64,000 nt of DNA from Xiphias gladius (Eukaryota; Chordata; Actinopteri; Istiophoriformes; Xiphiidae), in contig NC_053416.1 in assembly GCF_016859285.1 (NCBI RefSeq), forward strand, positions 7,261,001 to 7,325,000, written 5' to 3'. The notes under the pieces are model-generated. The model ran no database searches, was not told the DNA's origin, and saw nothing but the letters and a program-made list of their open reading frames with translations. A program made the translations under genes and the position numbers. Each line of letters starts with the position of its first letter. Positions within the stretch are counted from its first letter, which is position 1. This document shows positions 12,811 to 24,789 of the stretch, in pieces.

Positions 12811-15800
12811 CTACGATGCTGCTTCCTGTGTTGTTTCTGTGGGCTCACTTTGAGCTGAAGGTAAGGGCTCAGAGGACACTGGCTCTCCTGCAGCAGTAGT
12901 TACCTCAGGGGCCGGAGCTACAAGTTCAGATTCGGCCTTTTGTTGAGAAGCTTCCACACTTGGTTCTTTACTGGTTTCCACGGTAACCACAGGAGTCACA
13001 CAGGGTTGCTCTGTGCTGTTAGAGGTCCGAAATCTGTCCATGTTTTCCAATTCGGCCAAACGATCATCCCTGTCCCACCGCGTGGTCCTCTCGCGCCGTT
13101 CTGACCGCCTTGGCCTGTCTCCTTCTTTTCCTTCAGTTCCTCTCCCTCTTTCCCGACTCCCTCCTTCTCCTCTTCCTCTTTCTCCTCCCTCCGCCCTCCC
13201 ATGCTCCCTCTCTCCATCGTCACCCCTCCCTCTTTCCCTGTCGCTATCCAGACTGCTTCGCCTCTCCCTCCAGTCCCGTCTGTCTCTTTCCCGATCACGG
13301 TCTCGGTCTCGGTCCCGATCTCTGTCCCTGTCTCTCTCCCATCCTCCTCCCCGGTGATTGCCTCCATCTTCCTGCCAGCCTCCGAGCCTGTCCCTCCCAT
13401 CCATTCTATCACCACCTCCTCCCCTCCCCCCATCACCAAATGGACGCCTTCCACCTCCAAAACCTCGGTCCCTCTCTCTATCTCTGTCCCGATCCCAGTC
13501 TCTGTCCCTCTCTGGCTCTCGGTCCCTGAATCCAGGTCTGTCTCCTCTGAATGGTCTGCCATCCATTTCTTCTGGCGCTTCGAGGCCACGAGGACCCCCT
13601 GGTCTGATAAAAGGAGGAGGAGGACCTTGCGGAGGAGGGCCATGCCCATGTGGAGGGAAAGGAGCCCTTATATTGTGGGGAGGGGGCATCCCAAAGCCTC
13701 CTTTAGGTGGAGGGGGCTCGTGGTGCATCATTTGAGGATGTGGTCCTCTGGGCAACATCTGTGGGGGCATAGGGGGCATGTTGGGGTGAGGGGGTCTTGT
13801 CACGTGGGGTGGAGGGAAACGCTGCATGTGTGGTAGTGGAGGAACAGGAGGACGCTGGAGAGGGATTATACCAGGCCGTGCGCCAAGCAGACCACCAGAG
13901 GGCGGTTGGATGTTTCCTGGAGGACCACCTGGAAGAGCACCTGGGGGTCCACCTGGAGGTATACCTGATATAGGACCTGGTGGTCCACCTGGAGGTACAC
14001 CTACTTTGTTACCTGATGGGGAACCAAATAGAAAATACAGCTTTAATTTGAACCAATCAACCCACTGGGTGACTACTGTAATGACTATACTGCATCTATT
14101 TGACAAGCATAAAATCTCACACAGAACCTCTAATGACAGATTCCTTACAGTTTTTTAAAGTAATGAGACAGATTCCCCTGGTTTTAATCGGCATATTCAA
14201 TTTGACTATCTTTTTACAATGGATCAGGCAGAAGAAGAGACAACAAATCACTCTGTAAGGGGAAAAGTGAGGAGGGAAAGACGGACTGACCCATAGGTCC
14301 CATCTGGTTGTTGAAGATGTTGGGACCCTCTGGGACCTCGTCATTTTTGGGTCTGTTGCCCAGACCTGCTGGGTCAAGAGGTGGGTCCTCAACTCCCCCT
14401 TTGGAAGGAGGCGGGGGACCTAGAGGCATGGCACCTGGGGGAGGGAAACCTGGGAGAAGAGGGGTGAGACGAGTTAGGGTGCTTTCATACCAGTCTGGTT
14501 CGGTTCAAACAAACTCTGGTGCATTTGCCTGTTTGATTCAGTTCATTCGGGCTGGTGTGAAGTCTGTCAGTTGAATTCTAGTGTGGATTAAAAAATTTCC
14601 AAAAAGGTGAACTTGTGCGGTTTGTCGTCTAGTAATAGTGAAGCAACCTAATCATTGGGGCGTTGTGCCTTTGTTCTTGTCCATGTATTTTTGCAGTTTC
14701 TTATTAAAAAGTGAGCGAAAAACAGCGACTACACGTTTAATATCCCCTTAATATTAGGGTACAAGGCGCCTCAATTTTGCCCTGTTGACCTTTTTCGTCA
14801 TTAATCTTGACAATCATTTCTGAATGTGTTCTTTTTGACACCAGAGAACATGAATACCCTAACACGTAAGGAGCAGTAAATTGGTGCATGTCTTTCAGTC
14901 AGAACTTGATTTCCACGTGTCCAATAAGAGCGGATGACAAGATGACAGTCACCGTAACTGCCCAATGAACGAGTTACCCATCAGTCCATACCACTTCATG
15001 TTTTCAACTCTCAGTTAATTTGTTAAAACCTAATGTGAACACAGTGTAAGTGGCAACACTGTATCATGATCAGTGTATAATTTGGACTAAATTAACTGAG
15101 CTACAGTTACAGGTGAACTCGATCTGAAGTTCTGTGTGCGATACTGTTCAAAATAAATTTGAGTACAGGCACTGTATGATAGAAAGAGACTGAATGAAAG
15201 CCAGTGGGAGGGGGTTTCGATGGCGGTCGTAGGAGGTGCTACCTGGCGGCATCTGCATGGGGTTGAAGCCAGGTCTGATGAAAGGAGGAGGGGGGACGCC
15301 GGGGGGGAAGGAAGGCGGAGGCATGCCTATGGGACCAGGAAAGACAGGAGGCTGGAGAGAACCCACACCAACCATTGGCTGCTGCATTGGAGGGACCTGA
15401 GAACATATACAGGGATTTACTGTAGATGGTAAATGAGAAAGTTATTTGTTATACTTCCCAGTGATACTCTGGAGACACATAGGAGTACATAATTTCAGCA
15501 AGTACAATAAAAACATCTTATTTCATCTAAGCTCTCTCATATGTTTTAATTTAGCTATGGACCAGCTGTAACATCGGCTTGTTCTATTATTTTAAATGTT
15601 ACCTCCACACCTATCCTTCTGATTGTGTTCAAATGTGTGTCTGATTGTATTCAATTAAACATCTGAATAGATCCCTGAAAGAACAGCAGGCACATAGTGT
15701 AATCTTAATCAAAAGAAGTTTCAGATTGATATATATTTACCAACATTTTCTTTTATACCAGTGATAGATCAACACATCTCTAATTCTAAGGGTTTAAAAT

Positions 15801-18800
15801 ACTGGTAACAGCTGGTAGCTGTTGTTTACCTGTGCAGGAGGAGCAGCTGCAGCAGCTACAGGTAATACCTGTGTCTCCTCGGGCTGCTGTGGCTCCGAAC
15901 GGCCGTTGTGGGTGAGTTCCTCCGGGTGGTCTAGAGTCTTCCTCACTCCATTCCACTCTGGAAAAGACGGACACAATTCAGATTTGTTAAAAAGCAAATT
16001 CGTCAATACACTATGATACACAATAACATCAATAATACAACTTGTAAATTAAATAAAATCAAATTTCTAAATGATAAAACACAGGCACGGTATAAATTGC
16101 TGAATTCAGCTTTAAGTTTGTCAGACTGGGTATGAAGTATTTTCTGTGCAAGAAGACCTTGTTTACTGTGATCTGCGTGACTAACTGGACTTCCCACGTG
16201 ACGTTTGTGTGGTTGCATTTTATGCCTTAATTCGTTTGTAGGATTTCCTAATGTGTCCGTGCCTGTCAGAGTATTTACCTGGTGATAAGGTGTCTACATC
16301 CAGTATTCCTCCTTCTTTTAGCTCCTCCAACTGGTCCTCTCTGATTTTAGACCAAGGTATGTAGGTGACACCCAGCTCCACGTCCCAGTACTGTTTAAAC
16401 TCAGCCTTTATGCCCTTGTTCAAAGCCCAAGCAATCTGGCAAGAAATTAAAAAAACCCAACTCTTGATTTCTTTGTGTTCCCTTTGAGTTGCTGACCTTT
16501 TGTTCAGCAGTGCATTACTAAGCAACAACCTGTGCAGCTCACTCACCTTGATGGCTTTCTGGTTAACTTTGTAAGATCCCCTACTGAGCTTCTGTAGAGC
16601 CCTGAAGGCATCTTGCCTATGTATCATGACAATATAGGCACAACCACGTGGAGGGATCATCTTAACAGGAGAGGAAGACACAATAAATAAGCATTTTTCA
16701 TCCTTCATTTAGATGAGAAAATGCTAATTTAATTTAATTTAATTTAAATTTAGCTCAGTGCAAGTGATCTACACAAGTTTACTTACATTGATGGATTCTA
16801 TCTGCCCAAACTCCTCCAGTAAACAGGCGACATCTTGCTGCTGTGTTCTTTTGTCCAACTGGCCTACCCAGAGAGTTGTACTGCAAACTGAAACAGAGAA
16901 ATAAAAAGGTAATATGAACAAGAACTTAGAAATGTAAAAATTATACATTACTTGCAACCAAGGGGAGGAAAATTATTTGAAAAAACCCTGTGATGTCATC
17001 TAAAGACAATAATCTTCTGAAAATACTATTATAAAAAAAACAAAACAACACACATACTGCATTTCAGGTCCATGTCTATCTAATTCAATAAATATGACTG
17101 TAAACAGATTATGACTCACTGCTTAGTGTCTCGCTCTTGGGTGGCGGGAGGCCTTTCTGCCGACGCTCTCTCTCTTTCTCTCTCTCCCTGCGCTCCTGCG
17201 AGCGAGAGCGCGGGGAATGGTGACGCCGGTCTCTGGAGCGCGAGCGGGATCGCCTGTGCCTGGATCGTCGTGTACGGGAATTAGACCGTGACCTCCTCCG
17301 CTTTGGCGACCTGAAGAAAAAAAAAGGCATTGCAACTCATGGTGTGTTTATCAGAAATTAACATACCATGAGCAGCTTATCTGCATAAGGCAAAGTAAAT
17401 GAAAAAGAACGAATTACAGTGTGGATACGGAACCCTAGTTTAGAAGGTCATATCCCATTTCAGATGCTTACCTGGAGCCTGAGTGTGACCTTTGACCATG
17501 TCTGCCATCCCTATTTGATGAACGGTCCATATCCATCGACAAATCCTGATATTGTATGAAGAAGACATGATTATGATTTGTTGCAACCTATTATACCTAC
17601 AACACTGGGTCTTTCACTACAACAAAATATACTTAAATTACACAGAACAGAAAACAATTCTTAATCTTTCATCTCAGCCACCTGTTATCCAGATTTCTGG
17701 CATCACAATTTAATTTTATTACGAAAATAAAAGTGTGCTTTACCAACTTACTTTCCTCTGAAAATGGCTTGTTGGGTACTACTATTTCGTATATCCTTTG
17801 TACCAATGTTAAGTCTACCTGTTGCTGCTGGGCTGCATTGTGGGGAGGGTATACCCCTGGGAAGCTTGGATGCCCAGTAGAACCAAGGAGGGGTTGCCCT
17901 GGCAGAGCATGTCCCATAGGAGGCATCATAACTGGGAAGCTTTGTCCTGGTGGTAAACCATAGGCCTGGAGCTGGCCATTAGGTGGAAGGGGAACCTGAG
18001 TAAGACAAGTGTGGTAAATATTGTGCAGATACCATAGGGTTTCCCAAATATAAAATCAATTTATCAGAAAGAGGTGTGCCCATTGTAATTTTTTTTCTTT
18101 TTATAAAGGTGTTGCTCTCCAAAAATAAAGAGCATGTACTATACTGTATATAGTATATGTTTTATGTAACCCTATTGTTGTAACACACGCAACACTGTTT
18201 GTAGTTACAGGAATAGCATTTTATACCACTTTTAAAGTTTAAAGTAAAAATGGAAAAGGACAACATAGATCAAATAAATTAATTAAAAATTAATTTCAAT
18301 AAATTAAAAATTTTGTTCTTATTACCTGTTGTGAGAGGTCTTGGGACATGTTAATCATTGGCGGTTTAAAGTGCTCCATGTGCTGTGGGAAGGCTGGAGG
18401 CTGCTGCATACTGTGATGATAAAAATACACCATCAGCTTCACAGCTTTTATTTCATTTGAAAAAAAAAAAAAAAAAAAATCAATCAAAGCTTCCCACTTC
18501 TTGGCATCACAGATATGTCGTAGTGCATGTAATAAACCAAGGGCTTACAAGGAGGGCTGCGATGCGATGTCATCCTTCCTTGTTTCTTCTCCAACTTCTG
18601 GTTCATCATCATAGTCAAAACGGTCCAGCAATTTCTGAGGGAGACACAAGTAATGAGTGTAAAAAATACACAAATGATGACTTTTTTTAACATGGCGGAG
18701 CTTGTACGGCCTCAGTTTTTTTTTTTACCTCTGCTGCAACATACTCCAAGCACTTTGCTACAAAATGTGCCATGCTGCAATTCATTCATTTAATTGTTCA

Positions 18801-21800
18801 TATGCAAAAACAAAAACACACTGCTACCTTGTCAAAGGTTGTTTTCTGCTGGGCGGGTTGGGTGGGCAGGAGTGGTTGTGGGGTGACCACGCCCAGCCCC
18901 GTGGTGATGTTTTGGGCCTGTGTTTGGACAGTATGGAGAGGAGGCTGAGTGTTGGCGTCTGGCTTCACTGGCTGCTGCTGAAAGTTCTGGAGCATCTGTT
19001 GAAGCTTATAAATGCCAGTGACAGAGAGTGAAAGAAAAGTTATTTATTAGTGGAGGTCTAGGAGATGTACAAGAAATGCCAAAAATATAAGGAACAAGAC
19101 TGAAGTCAAAGCTAATGCCAGTCTACATTAGTACTAACTCACCTGCTGACCCTGAGAGGACTGGAAGAGCTGTGCCACAGCAGCAAAGGCATCAGAGTTT
19201 TGCAGCTGAGCAGCAGATGAGTTGGCTGTTACTGCGGTAACTGGCTCTTTGGCTGGAGGTGGAGAAGAACCTGACGGAAGAGAGAAAGCTTTTACGTGTG
19301 TGAGCAGCACACAGCTGCATTCAAATGCCAGCTTTATTCACTGAGACTTCAGCATATCAATACTACATTGTTTTATGCAATATACATTAAAAATTTCTCC
19401 GCTAAGCAAAAAATACATTATTTTCACTTGCAAACACAACTTCATTCACCACAATTACCAAGTATCAATTTGTGCTGATTAAGATTACATAAACAAAAAC
19501 ATATACAAAATTGAATCCGTAAAGTTGTGTCTGTATATAAAAACAATATCACGGCCTTACAGTAATCACTACTGCCTCCTGCATGCAATCACACAAATTA
19601 CCTGGCTCATCTGTGCCTGTATATGGTGCAGCAGCGCTGCTAGAGCCAGCTGCCATGTCCAAGAGGGGCTGGATGACCTCAATCTTGAACACTCCATTCT
19701 TCTGCCACAGGTTCAACACCCGCACAATCTTACTCTACAAAGGAAAATAAGGAGGCAAGGCAATAGGTGAAAGAGAGGGAATAACAGGAACGGGAAGAGC
19801 GAACATTTAACATTAGAAGGGGCAAAATCAAATTTTGAGTATTTGTGACTACGGCAGTACAGTCTACAATTTTCAAAACAAACTTTCATGTCACTCAAAT
19901 TTCAACCACGTCCTTATGTTCTTACCCGATCTTCTACAGGGCAAAGGCAGAGGTTCTCAAAAGTTCCAGTAATGTTTTTGGTAAATCTTGGGCCAAACAC
20001 GTCCTTGTCTGGTCCAAACTGGTGTCTGGACTGCCTAACAATGGAATCCACCACATACAGGCCTGCTACCTTGTACTCAGGCTTGCACTGGAGAGAGCAA
20101 AGGGAGAAAACAGATTCCGGTTGTATGCAACTTTGGTGAGGAAAAACTGGGTGATAACTGAACTTAGACCAGTTTGTCTTACCTTCTTGATAAACTTTTC
20201 CACAATCTGGACCACATGTTTGTAGAGCTGAGAAAGAGAGAAGCGAGTCAGCATGTTACAAGCTGGACATAAGATTTTTAAAAATAAGGGATATAATTTT
20301 AGAAATACAGACAATATAGCTCAAATAGATATGCAAGTAACTTTTAAAGCAAGGGAATGCCAAACTCAGTCTTACTTTCATCGCTTTGATGGCAGATTTG
20401 GTGATGGAGATCATCTTCGCCCGAGAGATCGGGGGCTTGGAGTCCATCAGAGAGAATAACTAGAGAAAGAGTAGATAATAAACAAGTTGGACGAGGGGGA
20501 GTCCTGAGACCCAAACCTGCATGTCTTCCCATATCAAAAGACACATTTACAAGACAAGCTCTTTACAATTCAGTGTTTTAGTGGCAATAATGGGTACAAT
20601 TAAGCCTGATTTTATAAACTCTAAGCAATGAACATCCCAGTCTTTACAGGGTTATCATCATTTAGTATAGTAACAGTCGACTGTTAATGACATGCATTTT
20701 GTCTGTTGGGTAAATCTTTCAGCGGTTGCCACAACTGACAATCTGAAAGGTGACATTGTGATTGTTTATGTGGACTGATTATGTTTTTTTGTTTTTTTAC
20801 TGCCTACCTTGTGTTATTGTTGTAATTTTCATCATTCTCTGATGGAGGCCTGGGGCTGAAGGCTCTGGTATTACAGTGAGTTGTTTGCCACTTTCATATC
20901 CCACATACTATAAATCCTTGTTACACGCAAGCAACCTGAACTGGGTTACTGATATTTAAGTATACGCTGACGTACTTCCATGTGTATCATAACTATCAGT
21001 GATTTGCATGCAGGGAAAAAAAAAACTACTTTCTTTTTTTCTGTGCCAAACAGAAACTTCAACTGAAACCGCAAGACACTTTTCAAGAAGCACCAGAAAC
21101 TGCTCATAGCTCTGAGGTTAAACTGAGCTAGTGCAATAAACAAGTACCAGGGCTAGCCAGATGGTTGTGATACGATTACAGGTTTGCTCTAGCCACTCTG
21201 TCCCTGTGGTTGATCAACTATATAGGCCCAGCCACAGTAGCTGTTACGTTCAAGAGTTAAAAGGGCCATCATCTTAAACGAGAGCAACCAAAAAACACCA
21301 ATAGATGACTTGGCCTGTTTAATTAGTGGACTTAACAACAGTATTAACCACCAGTCCTCAGGTCTTACACTGACTTGACAAACAGAGGCTGTGCATATTA
21401 TTGAGGCAGTTGTGAATATCTGTTTTTTAAGCTTGCAGTGTGACAATAACACCAGGATAGTGTGCGCTGAGTAGCATTGTTACCAACCCCAATATTAGTA
21501 ACCACATTCGCACTAGCCAACATTTTTTTTCAGTACAAGAGCCAATGTTGTGTTAGCTTCTTCGTTGGCATAAAATCCCGTCACTCGTTTCACTTACAAC
21601 ATTACCTGCGCTGCAGGCGTGCAACACGGACGCTAGCGCGGTTAGCCCTAAGCCAGATAAGATGGTCATGTTCAGATAGCTCGCCGAGCAGGCCCACAGG
21701 TCGGTCCTGCTCGGCTAGCTCCGGTGCAACACAGCACCGTGACCAGCACCACCAGGCTCTTTGAGTTCAGGGTCTCGGCGAGCCCTTGAAAGCAGCCTAC

Positions 21801-21830
21801 CTCCTGGTTAAAGGCGTTGACGGCATCCAT
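12811..21830 (-). CDS. scaf4: SCAF4, SR-related CTD-associated factor 4
   Basis: Binds the phosphorylated C-terminal domain of RNA polymerase II and, with SCAF8, suppresses use of early polyadenylation sites. Nineteen coding exons: 21830-21801, 20459-20376, 20227-20183, 20087-19926, 19734-19602, 19270-19143, 19004-18828, 18634-18549, 18410-18326, 17995-17819, 17545-17472, 17310-17120, 16887-16787, 16660-16547, 16435-16279, 15957-15830, 15396-15243, 14449-14291, 14012-12811. All join in phase, giving 1128 aa (human 1147). Residues 1 to about 140 form the CTD-interacting domain (MDAVNAFNQE, KPEYKVAGLYVVDSIVRQSR). An RS-rich stretch covers about 395-455, an RRM about 459-530 (TTLWVGQLDKRTQQQDVACL), a proline/glycine-rich region about 600-880, and an RD/RE/RG low-complexity tail follows. 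The exon 10 donor (gtagac) is weak and a consensus gtaagt lies 67 bases further on. The gene is intact. Confidence 0.97.
14477..15050. mobile_element. Probable non-autonomous DNA transposon in scaf4 intron 18
   Basis: The left edge ggtgctttcataccag and the right edge (minus strand ctgtgttcacattagg) form an imperfect inverted repeat around non-coding DNA. The left edge resembles a short repeat I recall from other fish genomes, with a tgctttcacacc-like start. The superfamily is not determined. It has no reading frame. Confidence 0.4.
18462..18479 (+). repeat. Poly-A tract (plus strand), scaf4 intron 8
   Basis: Eighteen or so A residues, a poly-U on the transcribed strand, about 50 bases downstream (in transcription) of the intron interior and some 50 bases before the exon 9 acceptor at 18411. 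Confidence 0.9.
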
Positions 21831-22040
21831 GGTTGCCCGACGCTGCGAGCCTTCCCCTTAGCTCCCGATTCCCCGCTTACAACGATGTTTATTCAAGGAA
21901 GGGTCGGTACAACATGTCCGCTCCCGGTAGCTAACGCGGTTAGCCTAGCATCGATAGCGCTCGGGTCGGCGGGCACGGCAAAGCATGATGGGATTCGATT
22001 CTGTAGTTCTAGGTTTCGTCCACTGGGTGGCGGGGTGCCG
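21600..22040. promoter_or_regulatory. scaf4 promoter, GC-rich
   Basis: The sequence around the scaf4 start codon (21830) is CpG-rich compared with its flanks, with several gctagc-type palindromes and cg dinucleotides from 21600 to about 22040. This fits a CpG-island promoter of a housekeeping gene. No TATA box is evident. Confidence 0.5.
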
Positions 22041-24592
22041 TCGGGATAGAAACCCCAGGCATTACATAACATGTCCAAATATTAAAAAAAAAAAAGAACA
22101 AAAGACAACACGAAACGCATGCATAAGGAGTACAATAGAGACAATACAAAACAAATCACAAGAGGCATAACAAGTTGTTATGCGTAAAATTGAAGCATGA
22201 CACAGGAATAAAGAAAAATCATGAACTTGAGAACGACTGATGTGCCTCTGCCACACTGCTGCCCGATCTTTGTGGCATGCAGATAAGACATTGGGCTAAA
22301 TTATGTGGACCAATACATCCGTCATCTGGACAGAGTGTAGGACAAGGAGGTCCACGGACTGTTAATTTTGGCCAGATTTAAACCCCCCTGTTGATCCACG
22401 TTCCTCACTTTCTCTGTGCATTGTCTACCTGGCCCGGCGTCTTTCGAGTGCCATGTGGGTGCAGTGCGCACGCAGAAGATCCCTTTACGCGCAAGTCTTA
22501 CATTTCGCGTACGCTCCCGGATACCAACCAGTATTAGTATGCTCGGAGAAAGACATGGCCCCAGATTAAACCATGCAAGAAGGTGAAGACATGCATTATA
22601 TTTGATTGTTTTTAATTACACAATCAAAAGTGCCCATTCCTATTGGTCTTGTCATCATTACCCATCTTCATTTCTGGGATGAAGATGATACAACATCTAC
22701 CTCGATGGTATTCCAAGTCGCAAACGATTAATCAAAGGATTATCAGTGATATAATCACTTTGATAGTGGTATGACGCTACTCAAATTTAAAGCATTAAAT
22801 GGACACGTGCAACATCTGGGATACGCACTTTTTAAAAGAACTTTGAATTGAGAAACATTATCCCCAAATCGTGAAATAACTCCCTCACAAGGCTGCTCTG
22901 TCCCCTCCTTGAACAGATGACCTTTACGGATGGTTCCCAGTATCTTTGTTTTACAGGCTACTGTTAGACTCCAAGGGGCTAATCCGAGGACCACTTGCTT
23001 TAAGACCGCAGGCCTACTAATGTCTAGACTCTGACTGACTGTGCGTTCTTGTAGTATAAAATAATTCCGACAGATGGTGGTATACTTGTACTTTTGGTTC
23101 CGTGTCTGGGTGTCCGGCTTCTGTGCCTGGAAAGCGAGGTCCAGCGGGCAAGTCGAACTGCGCGTGTGGATGTAGCCAATCGTCCCACTCCCTCCAGGGA
23201 ATCCATATAAAGCGTGGACACAACAGAGCGCACCTGGAATTAAAGCCGATAAGTCACACGGAGAAACTACGACCTCGCAACAACAGCACAGAGCTGAAGC
23301 GACACCCCTCGGGCACTGACTCAGAAATAACCGAAGCTTCACTTTGGTTTTTACAGGGGCTATTATTTTATTGGAATTTCATTGTATGGTCAGGTGTTTC
23401 TGTTATTTTATTCAGCCTGGGCAGGTTCACTGTATAGGAGCCCACGCGATATGATTATATTGGGTCAGATTAACCCGAGCTGAAGCCAAAATACAGGAAG
23501 AAAATGTGCCTCGAAAGTGTTGCCCCCTCCCCTGCAGGTGTCCTCCTTAGAGTGATGAACACCCGTGTTAATCAGGCCAGTGAACACCTCCACGGGCGGG
23601 GAGGAAAATGCTCCTTTGTCTGCGCCTGGTGTGCTGGAGCACAACTTTTTTTTTCTTTCTGTTTTTCTGGAAGAACCCCAAGTTCAGTAACAATCAATAA
23701 CACAATGGGGGGGGGGGGAATGGCAATAGCTAGAGGATGGCGCGTCTTACCTGAAACTGACTTTTTTAAAATTTTATTTACAGACTACGTTTACTTAGGA
23801 TCATTCGTGGCCACTAGAAAGGTCCCCCCCTCGGAGACAGTGCAATTAAGGAACTGTGGGGCTGCCCAGTGCGCACGGTGTGAACATGTGGATCATTTGC
23901 GCGCAGTTGTACCTAAATGAACCTGACGAAAAATTAGGATGCAGACACTCAGCAATCAGGCTATGTGACAGGAATAAAACAAACAATCAAAAAAAAAAAG
24001 TTTAAATTTGTGTAGTGAGGGTGTTGCCGTCCCTCTGTTCGGGCTACAAATGTATTCTTTGTTCACAGCCATGTACAGTCTGAGCTCACCATGCGAAAAA
24101 CTGCCGGACCGCGGCATCGGGCGGAGTCGCCCCCGCTTGTATCCACATGCGCTCCGCCCGCCTGCGCTGATTGGATTGGAAAATTACCCCTACCAACACC
24201 GCCGCCGTGTGAGGTGCTGTGGATGTGTTGGGGGTTTTTTGGGGGGGGGTTCACACTCACACTAAGAAACGCCCACCCAGATGACCGGGAAAGTCACTTC
24301 AAACTGAAAAAACACGCTGCCTGCACACTGACTATTCGGGAGGCGCTCATACGCGGAGAAGGGACCCCGAGTGTCTAGCCGAGGCTACCTCCGACTGAGC
24401 CACAGTTTGTTTTTGTTTTTGTTTTTTAATCCACAAGTAGGCTGTTAAGACAGGTTGCGTCAGTTGATAACTTTCCATGATTGAGTCTGGCATTTTGTGT
24501 GTGCGTGTGTGTGTGTGTGTGTCATTTCATTCTAAGCTGGTGCGTCCACACTAGTCCGGGAAACTGCTGAGTGCGCTCGCCAGGCGCTTTGG
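22041..24592. other. Divergent intergenic region scaf4-hunk
   Basis: About 2.5 kb between two head-to-head genes. The left part is AT-rich. The right part (from about 23500) is GC-rich, with a G run at 23706-23717 and a G run at 24240-24250. A minus-strand open frame of 195 codons (23342-22755) has no recognisable domain and I do not call it a gene. A (GT)n tract lies at 24495-24522. Confidence 0.5.
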
Positions 24593-24625
24593 ATGAACAG
24601 GTGGCGCAAGATCCGGTTCTCCTAA
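24593..24625 (+). other. Possible upstream ORF in the hunk 5' leader
   Basis: An ATG at 24593 opens a 10-codon frame (MNRWRKIRFS) that stops 165 bases before the hunk ATG. It matters only if the transcript starts upstream of 24593, which the sequence does not settle. Confidence 0.3.
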
Positions 24626-24789
24626 TTTGTTATTAGGGGCGAGACGCAGACAGCCCGGAGTTTACGCACTTTACCGGACGTCAGGCGTTTAATACCTGCC
24701 TTTAGGGCTGGCGAGAGTCGAGCTAGGTGTTTTTTTTTTTTTTCCCCCTCCCTTGTTAAAAGGAGAAAACACTTGACAAGGGAGCTGTG

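Noticed and set aside
13013-13836. Plus-strand open frames of up to 211 codons antisense to scaf4
   Set aside because: They are shadows of the low-complexity RD/RE repeat in scaf4 exon 19. They show only Ser/Pro/Leu-rich translations and no splice or protein features.
22755-23342. Minus-strand 195-codon open frame in the scaf4-hunk gap
   Set aside because: No recognisable domain or known neighbour gene. It lies in a promoter-proximal GC-rich region where long chance frames are common.
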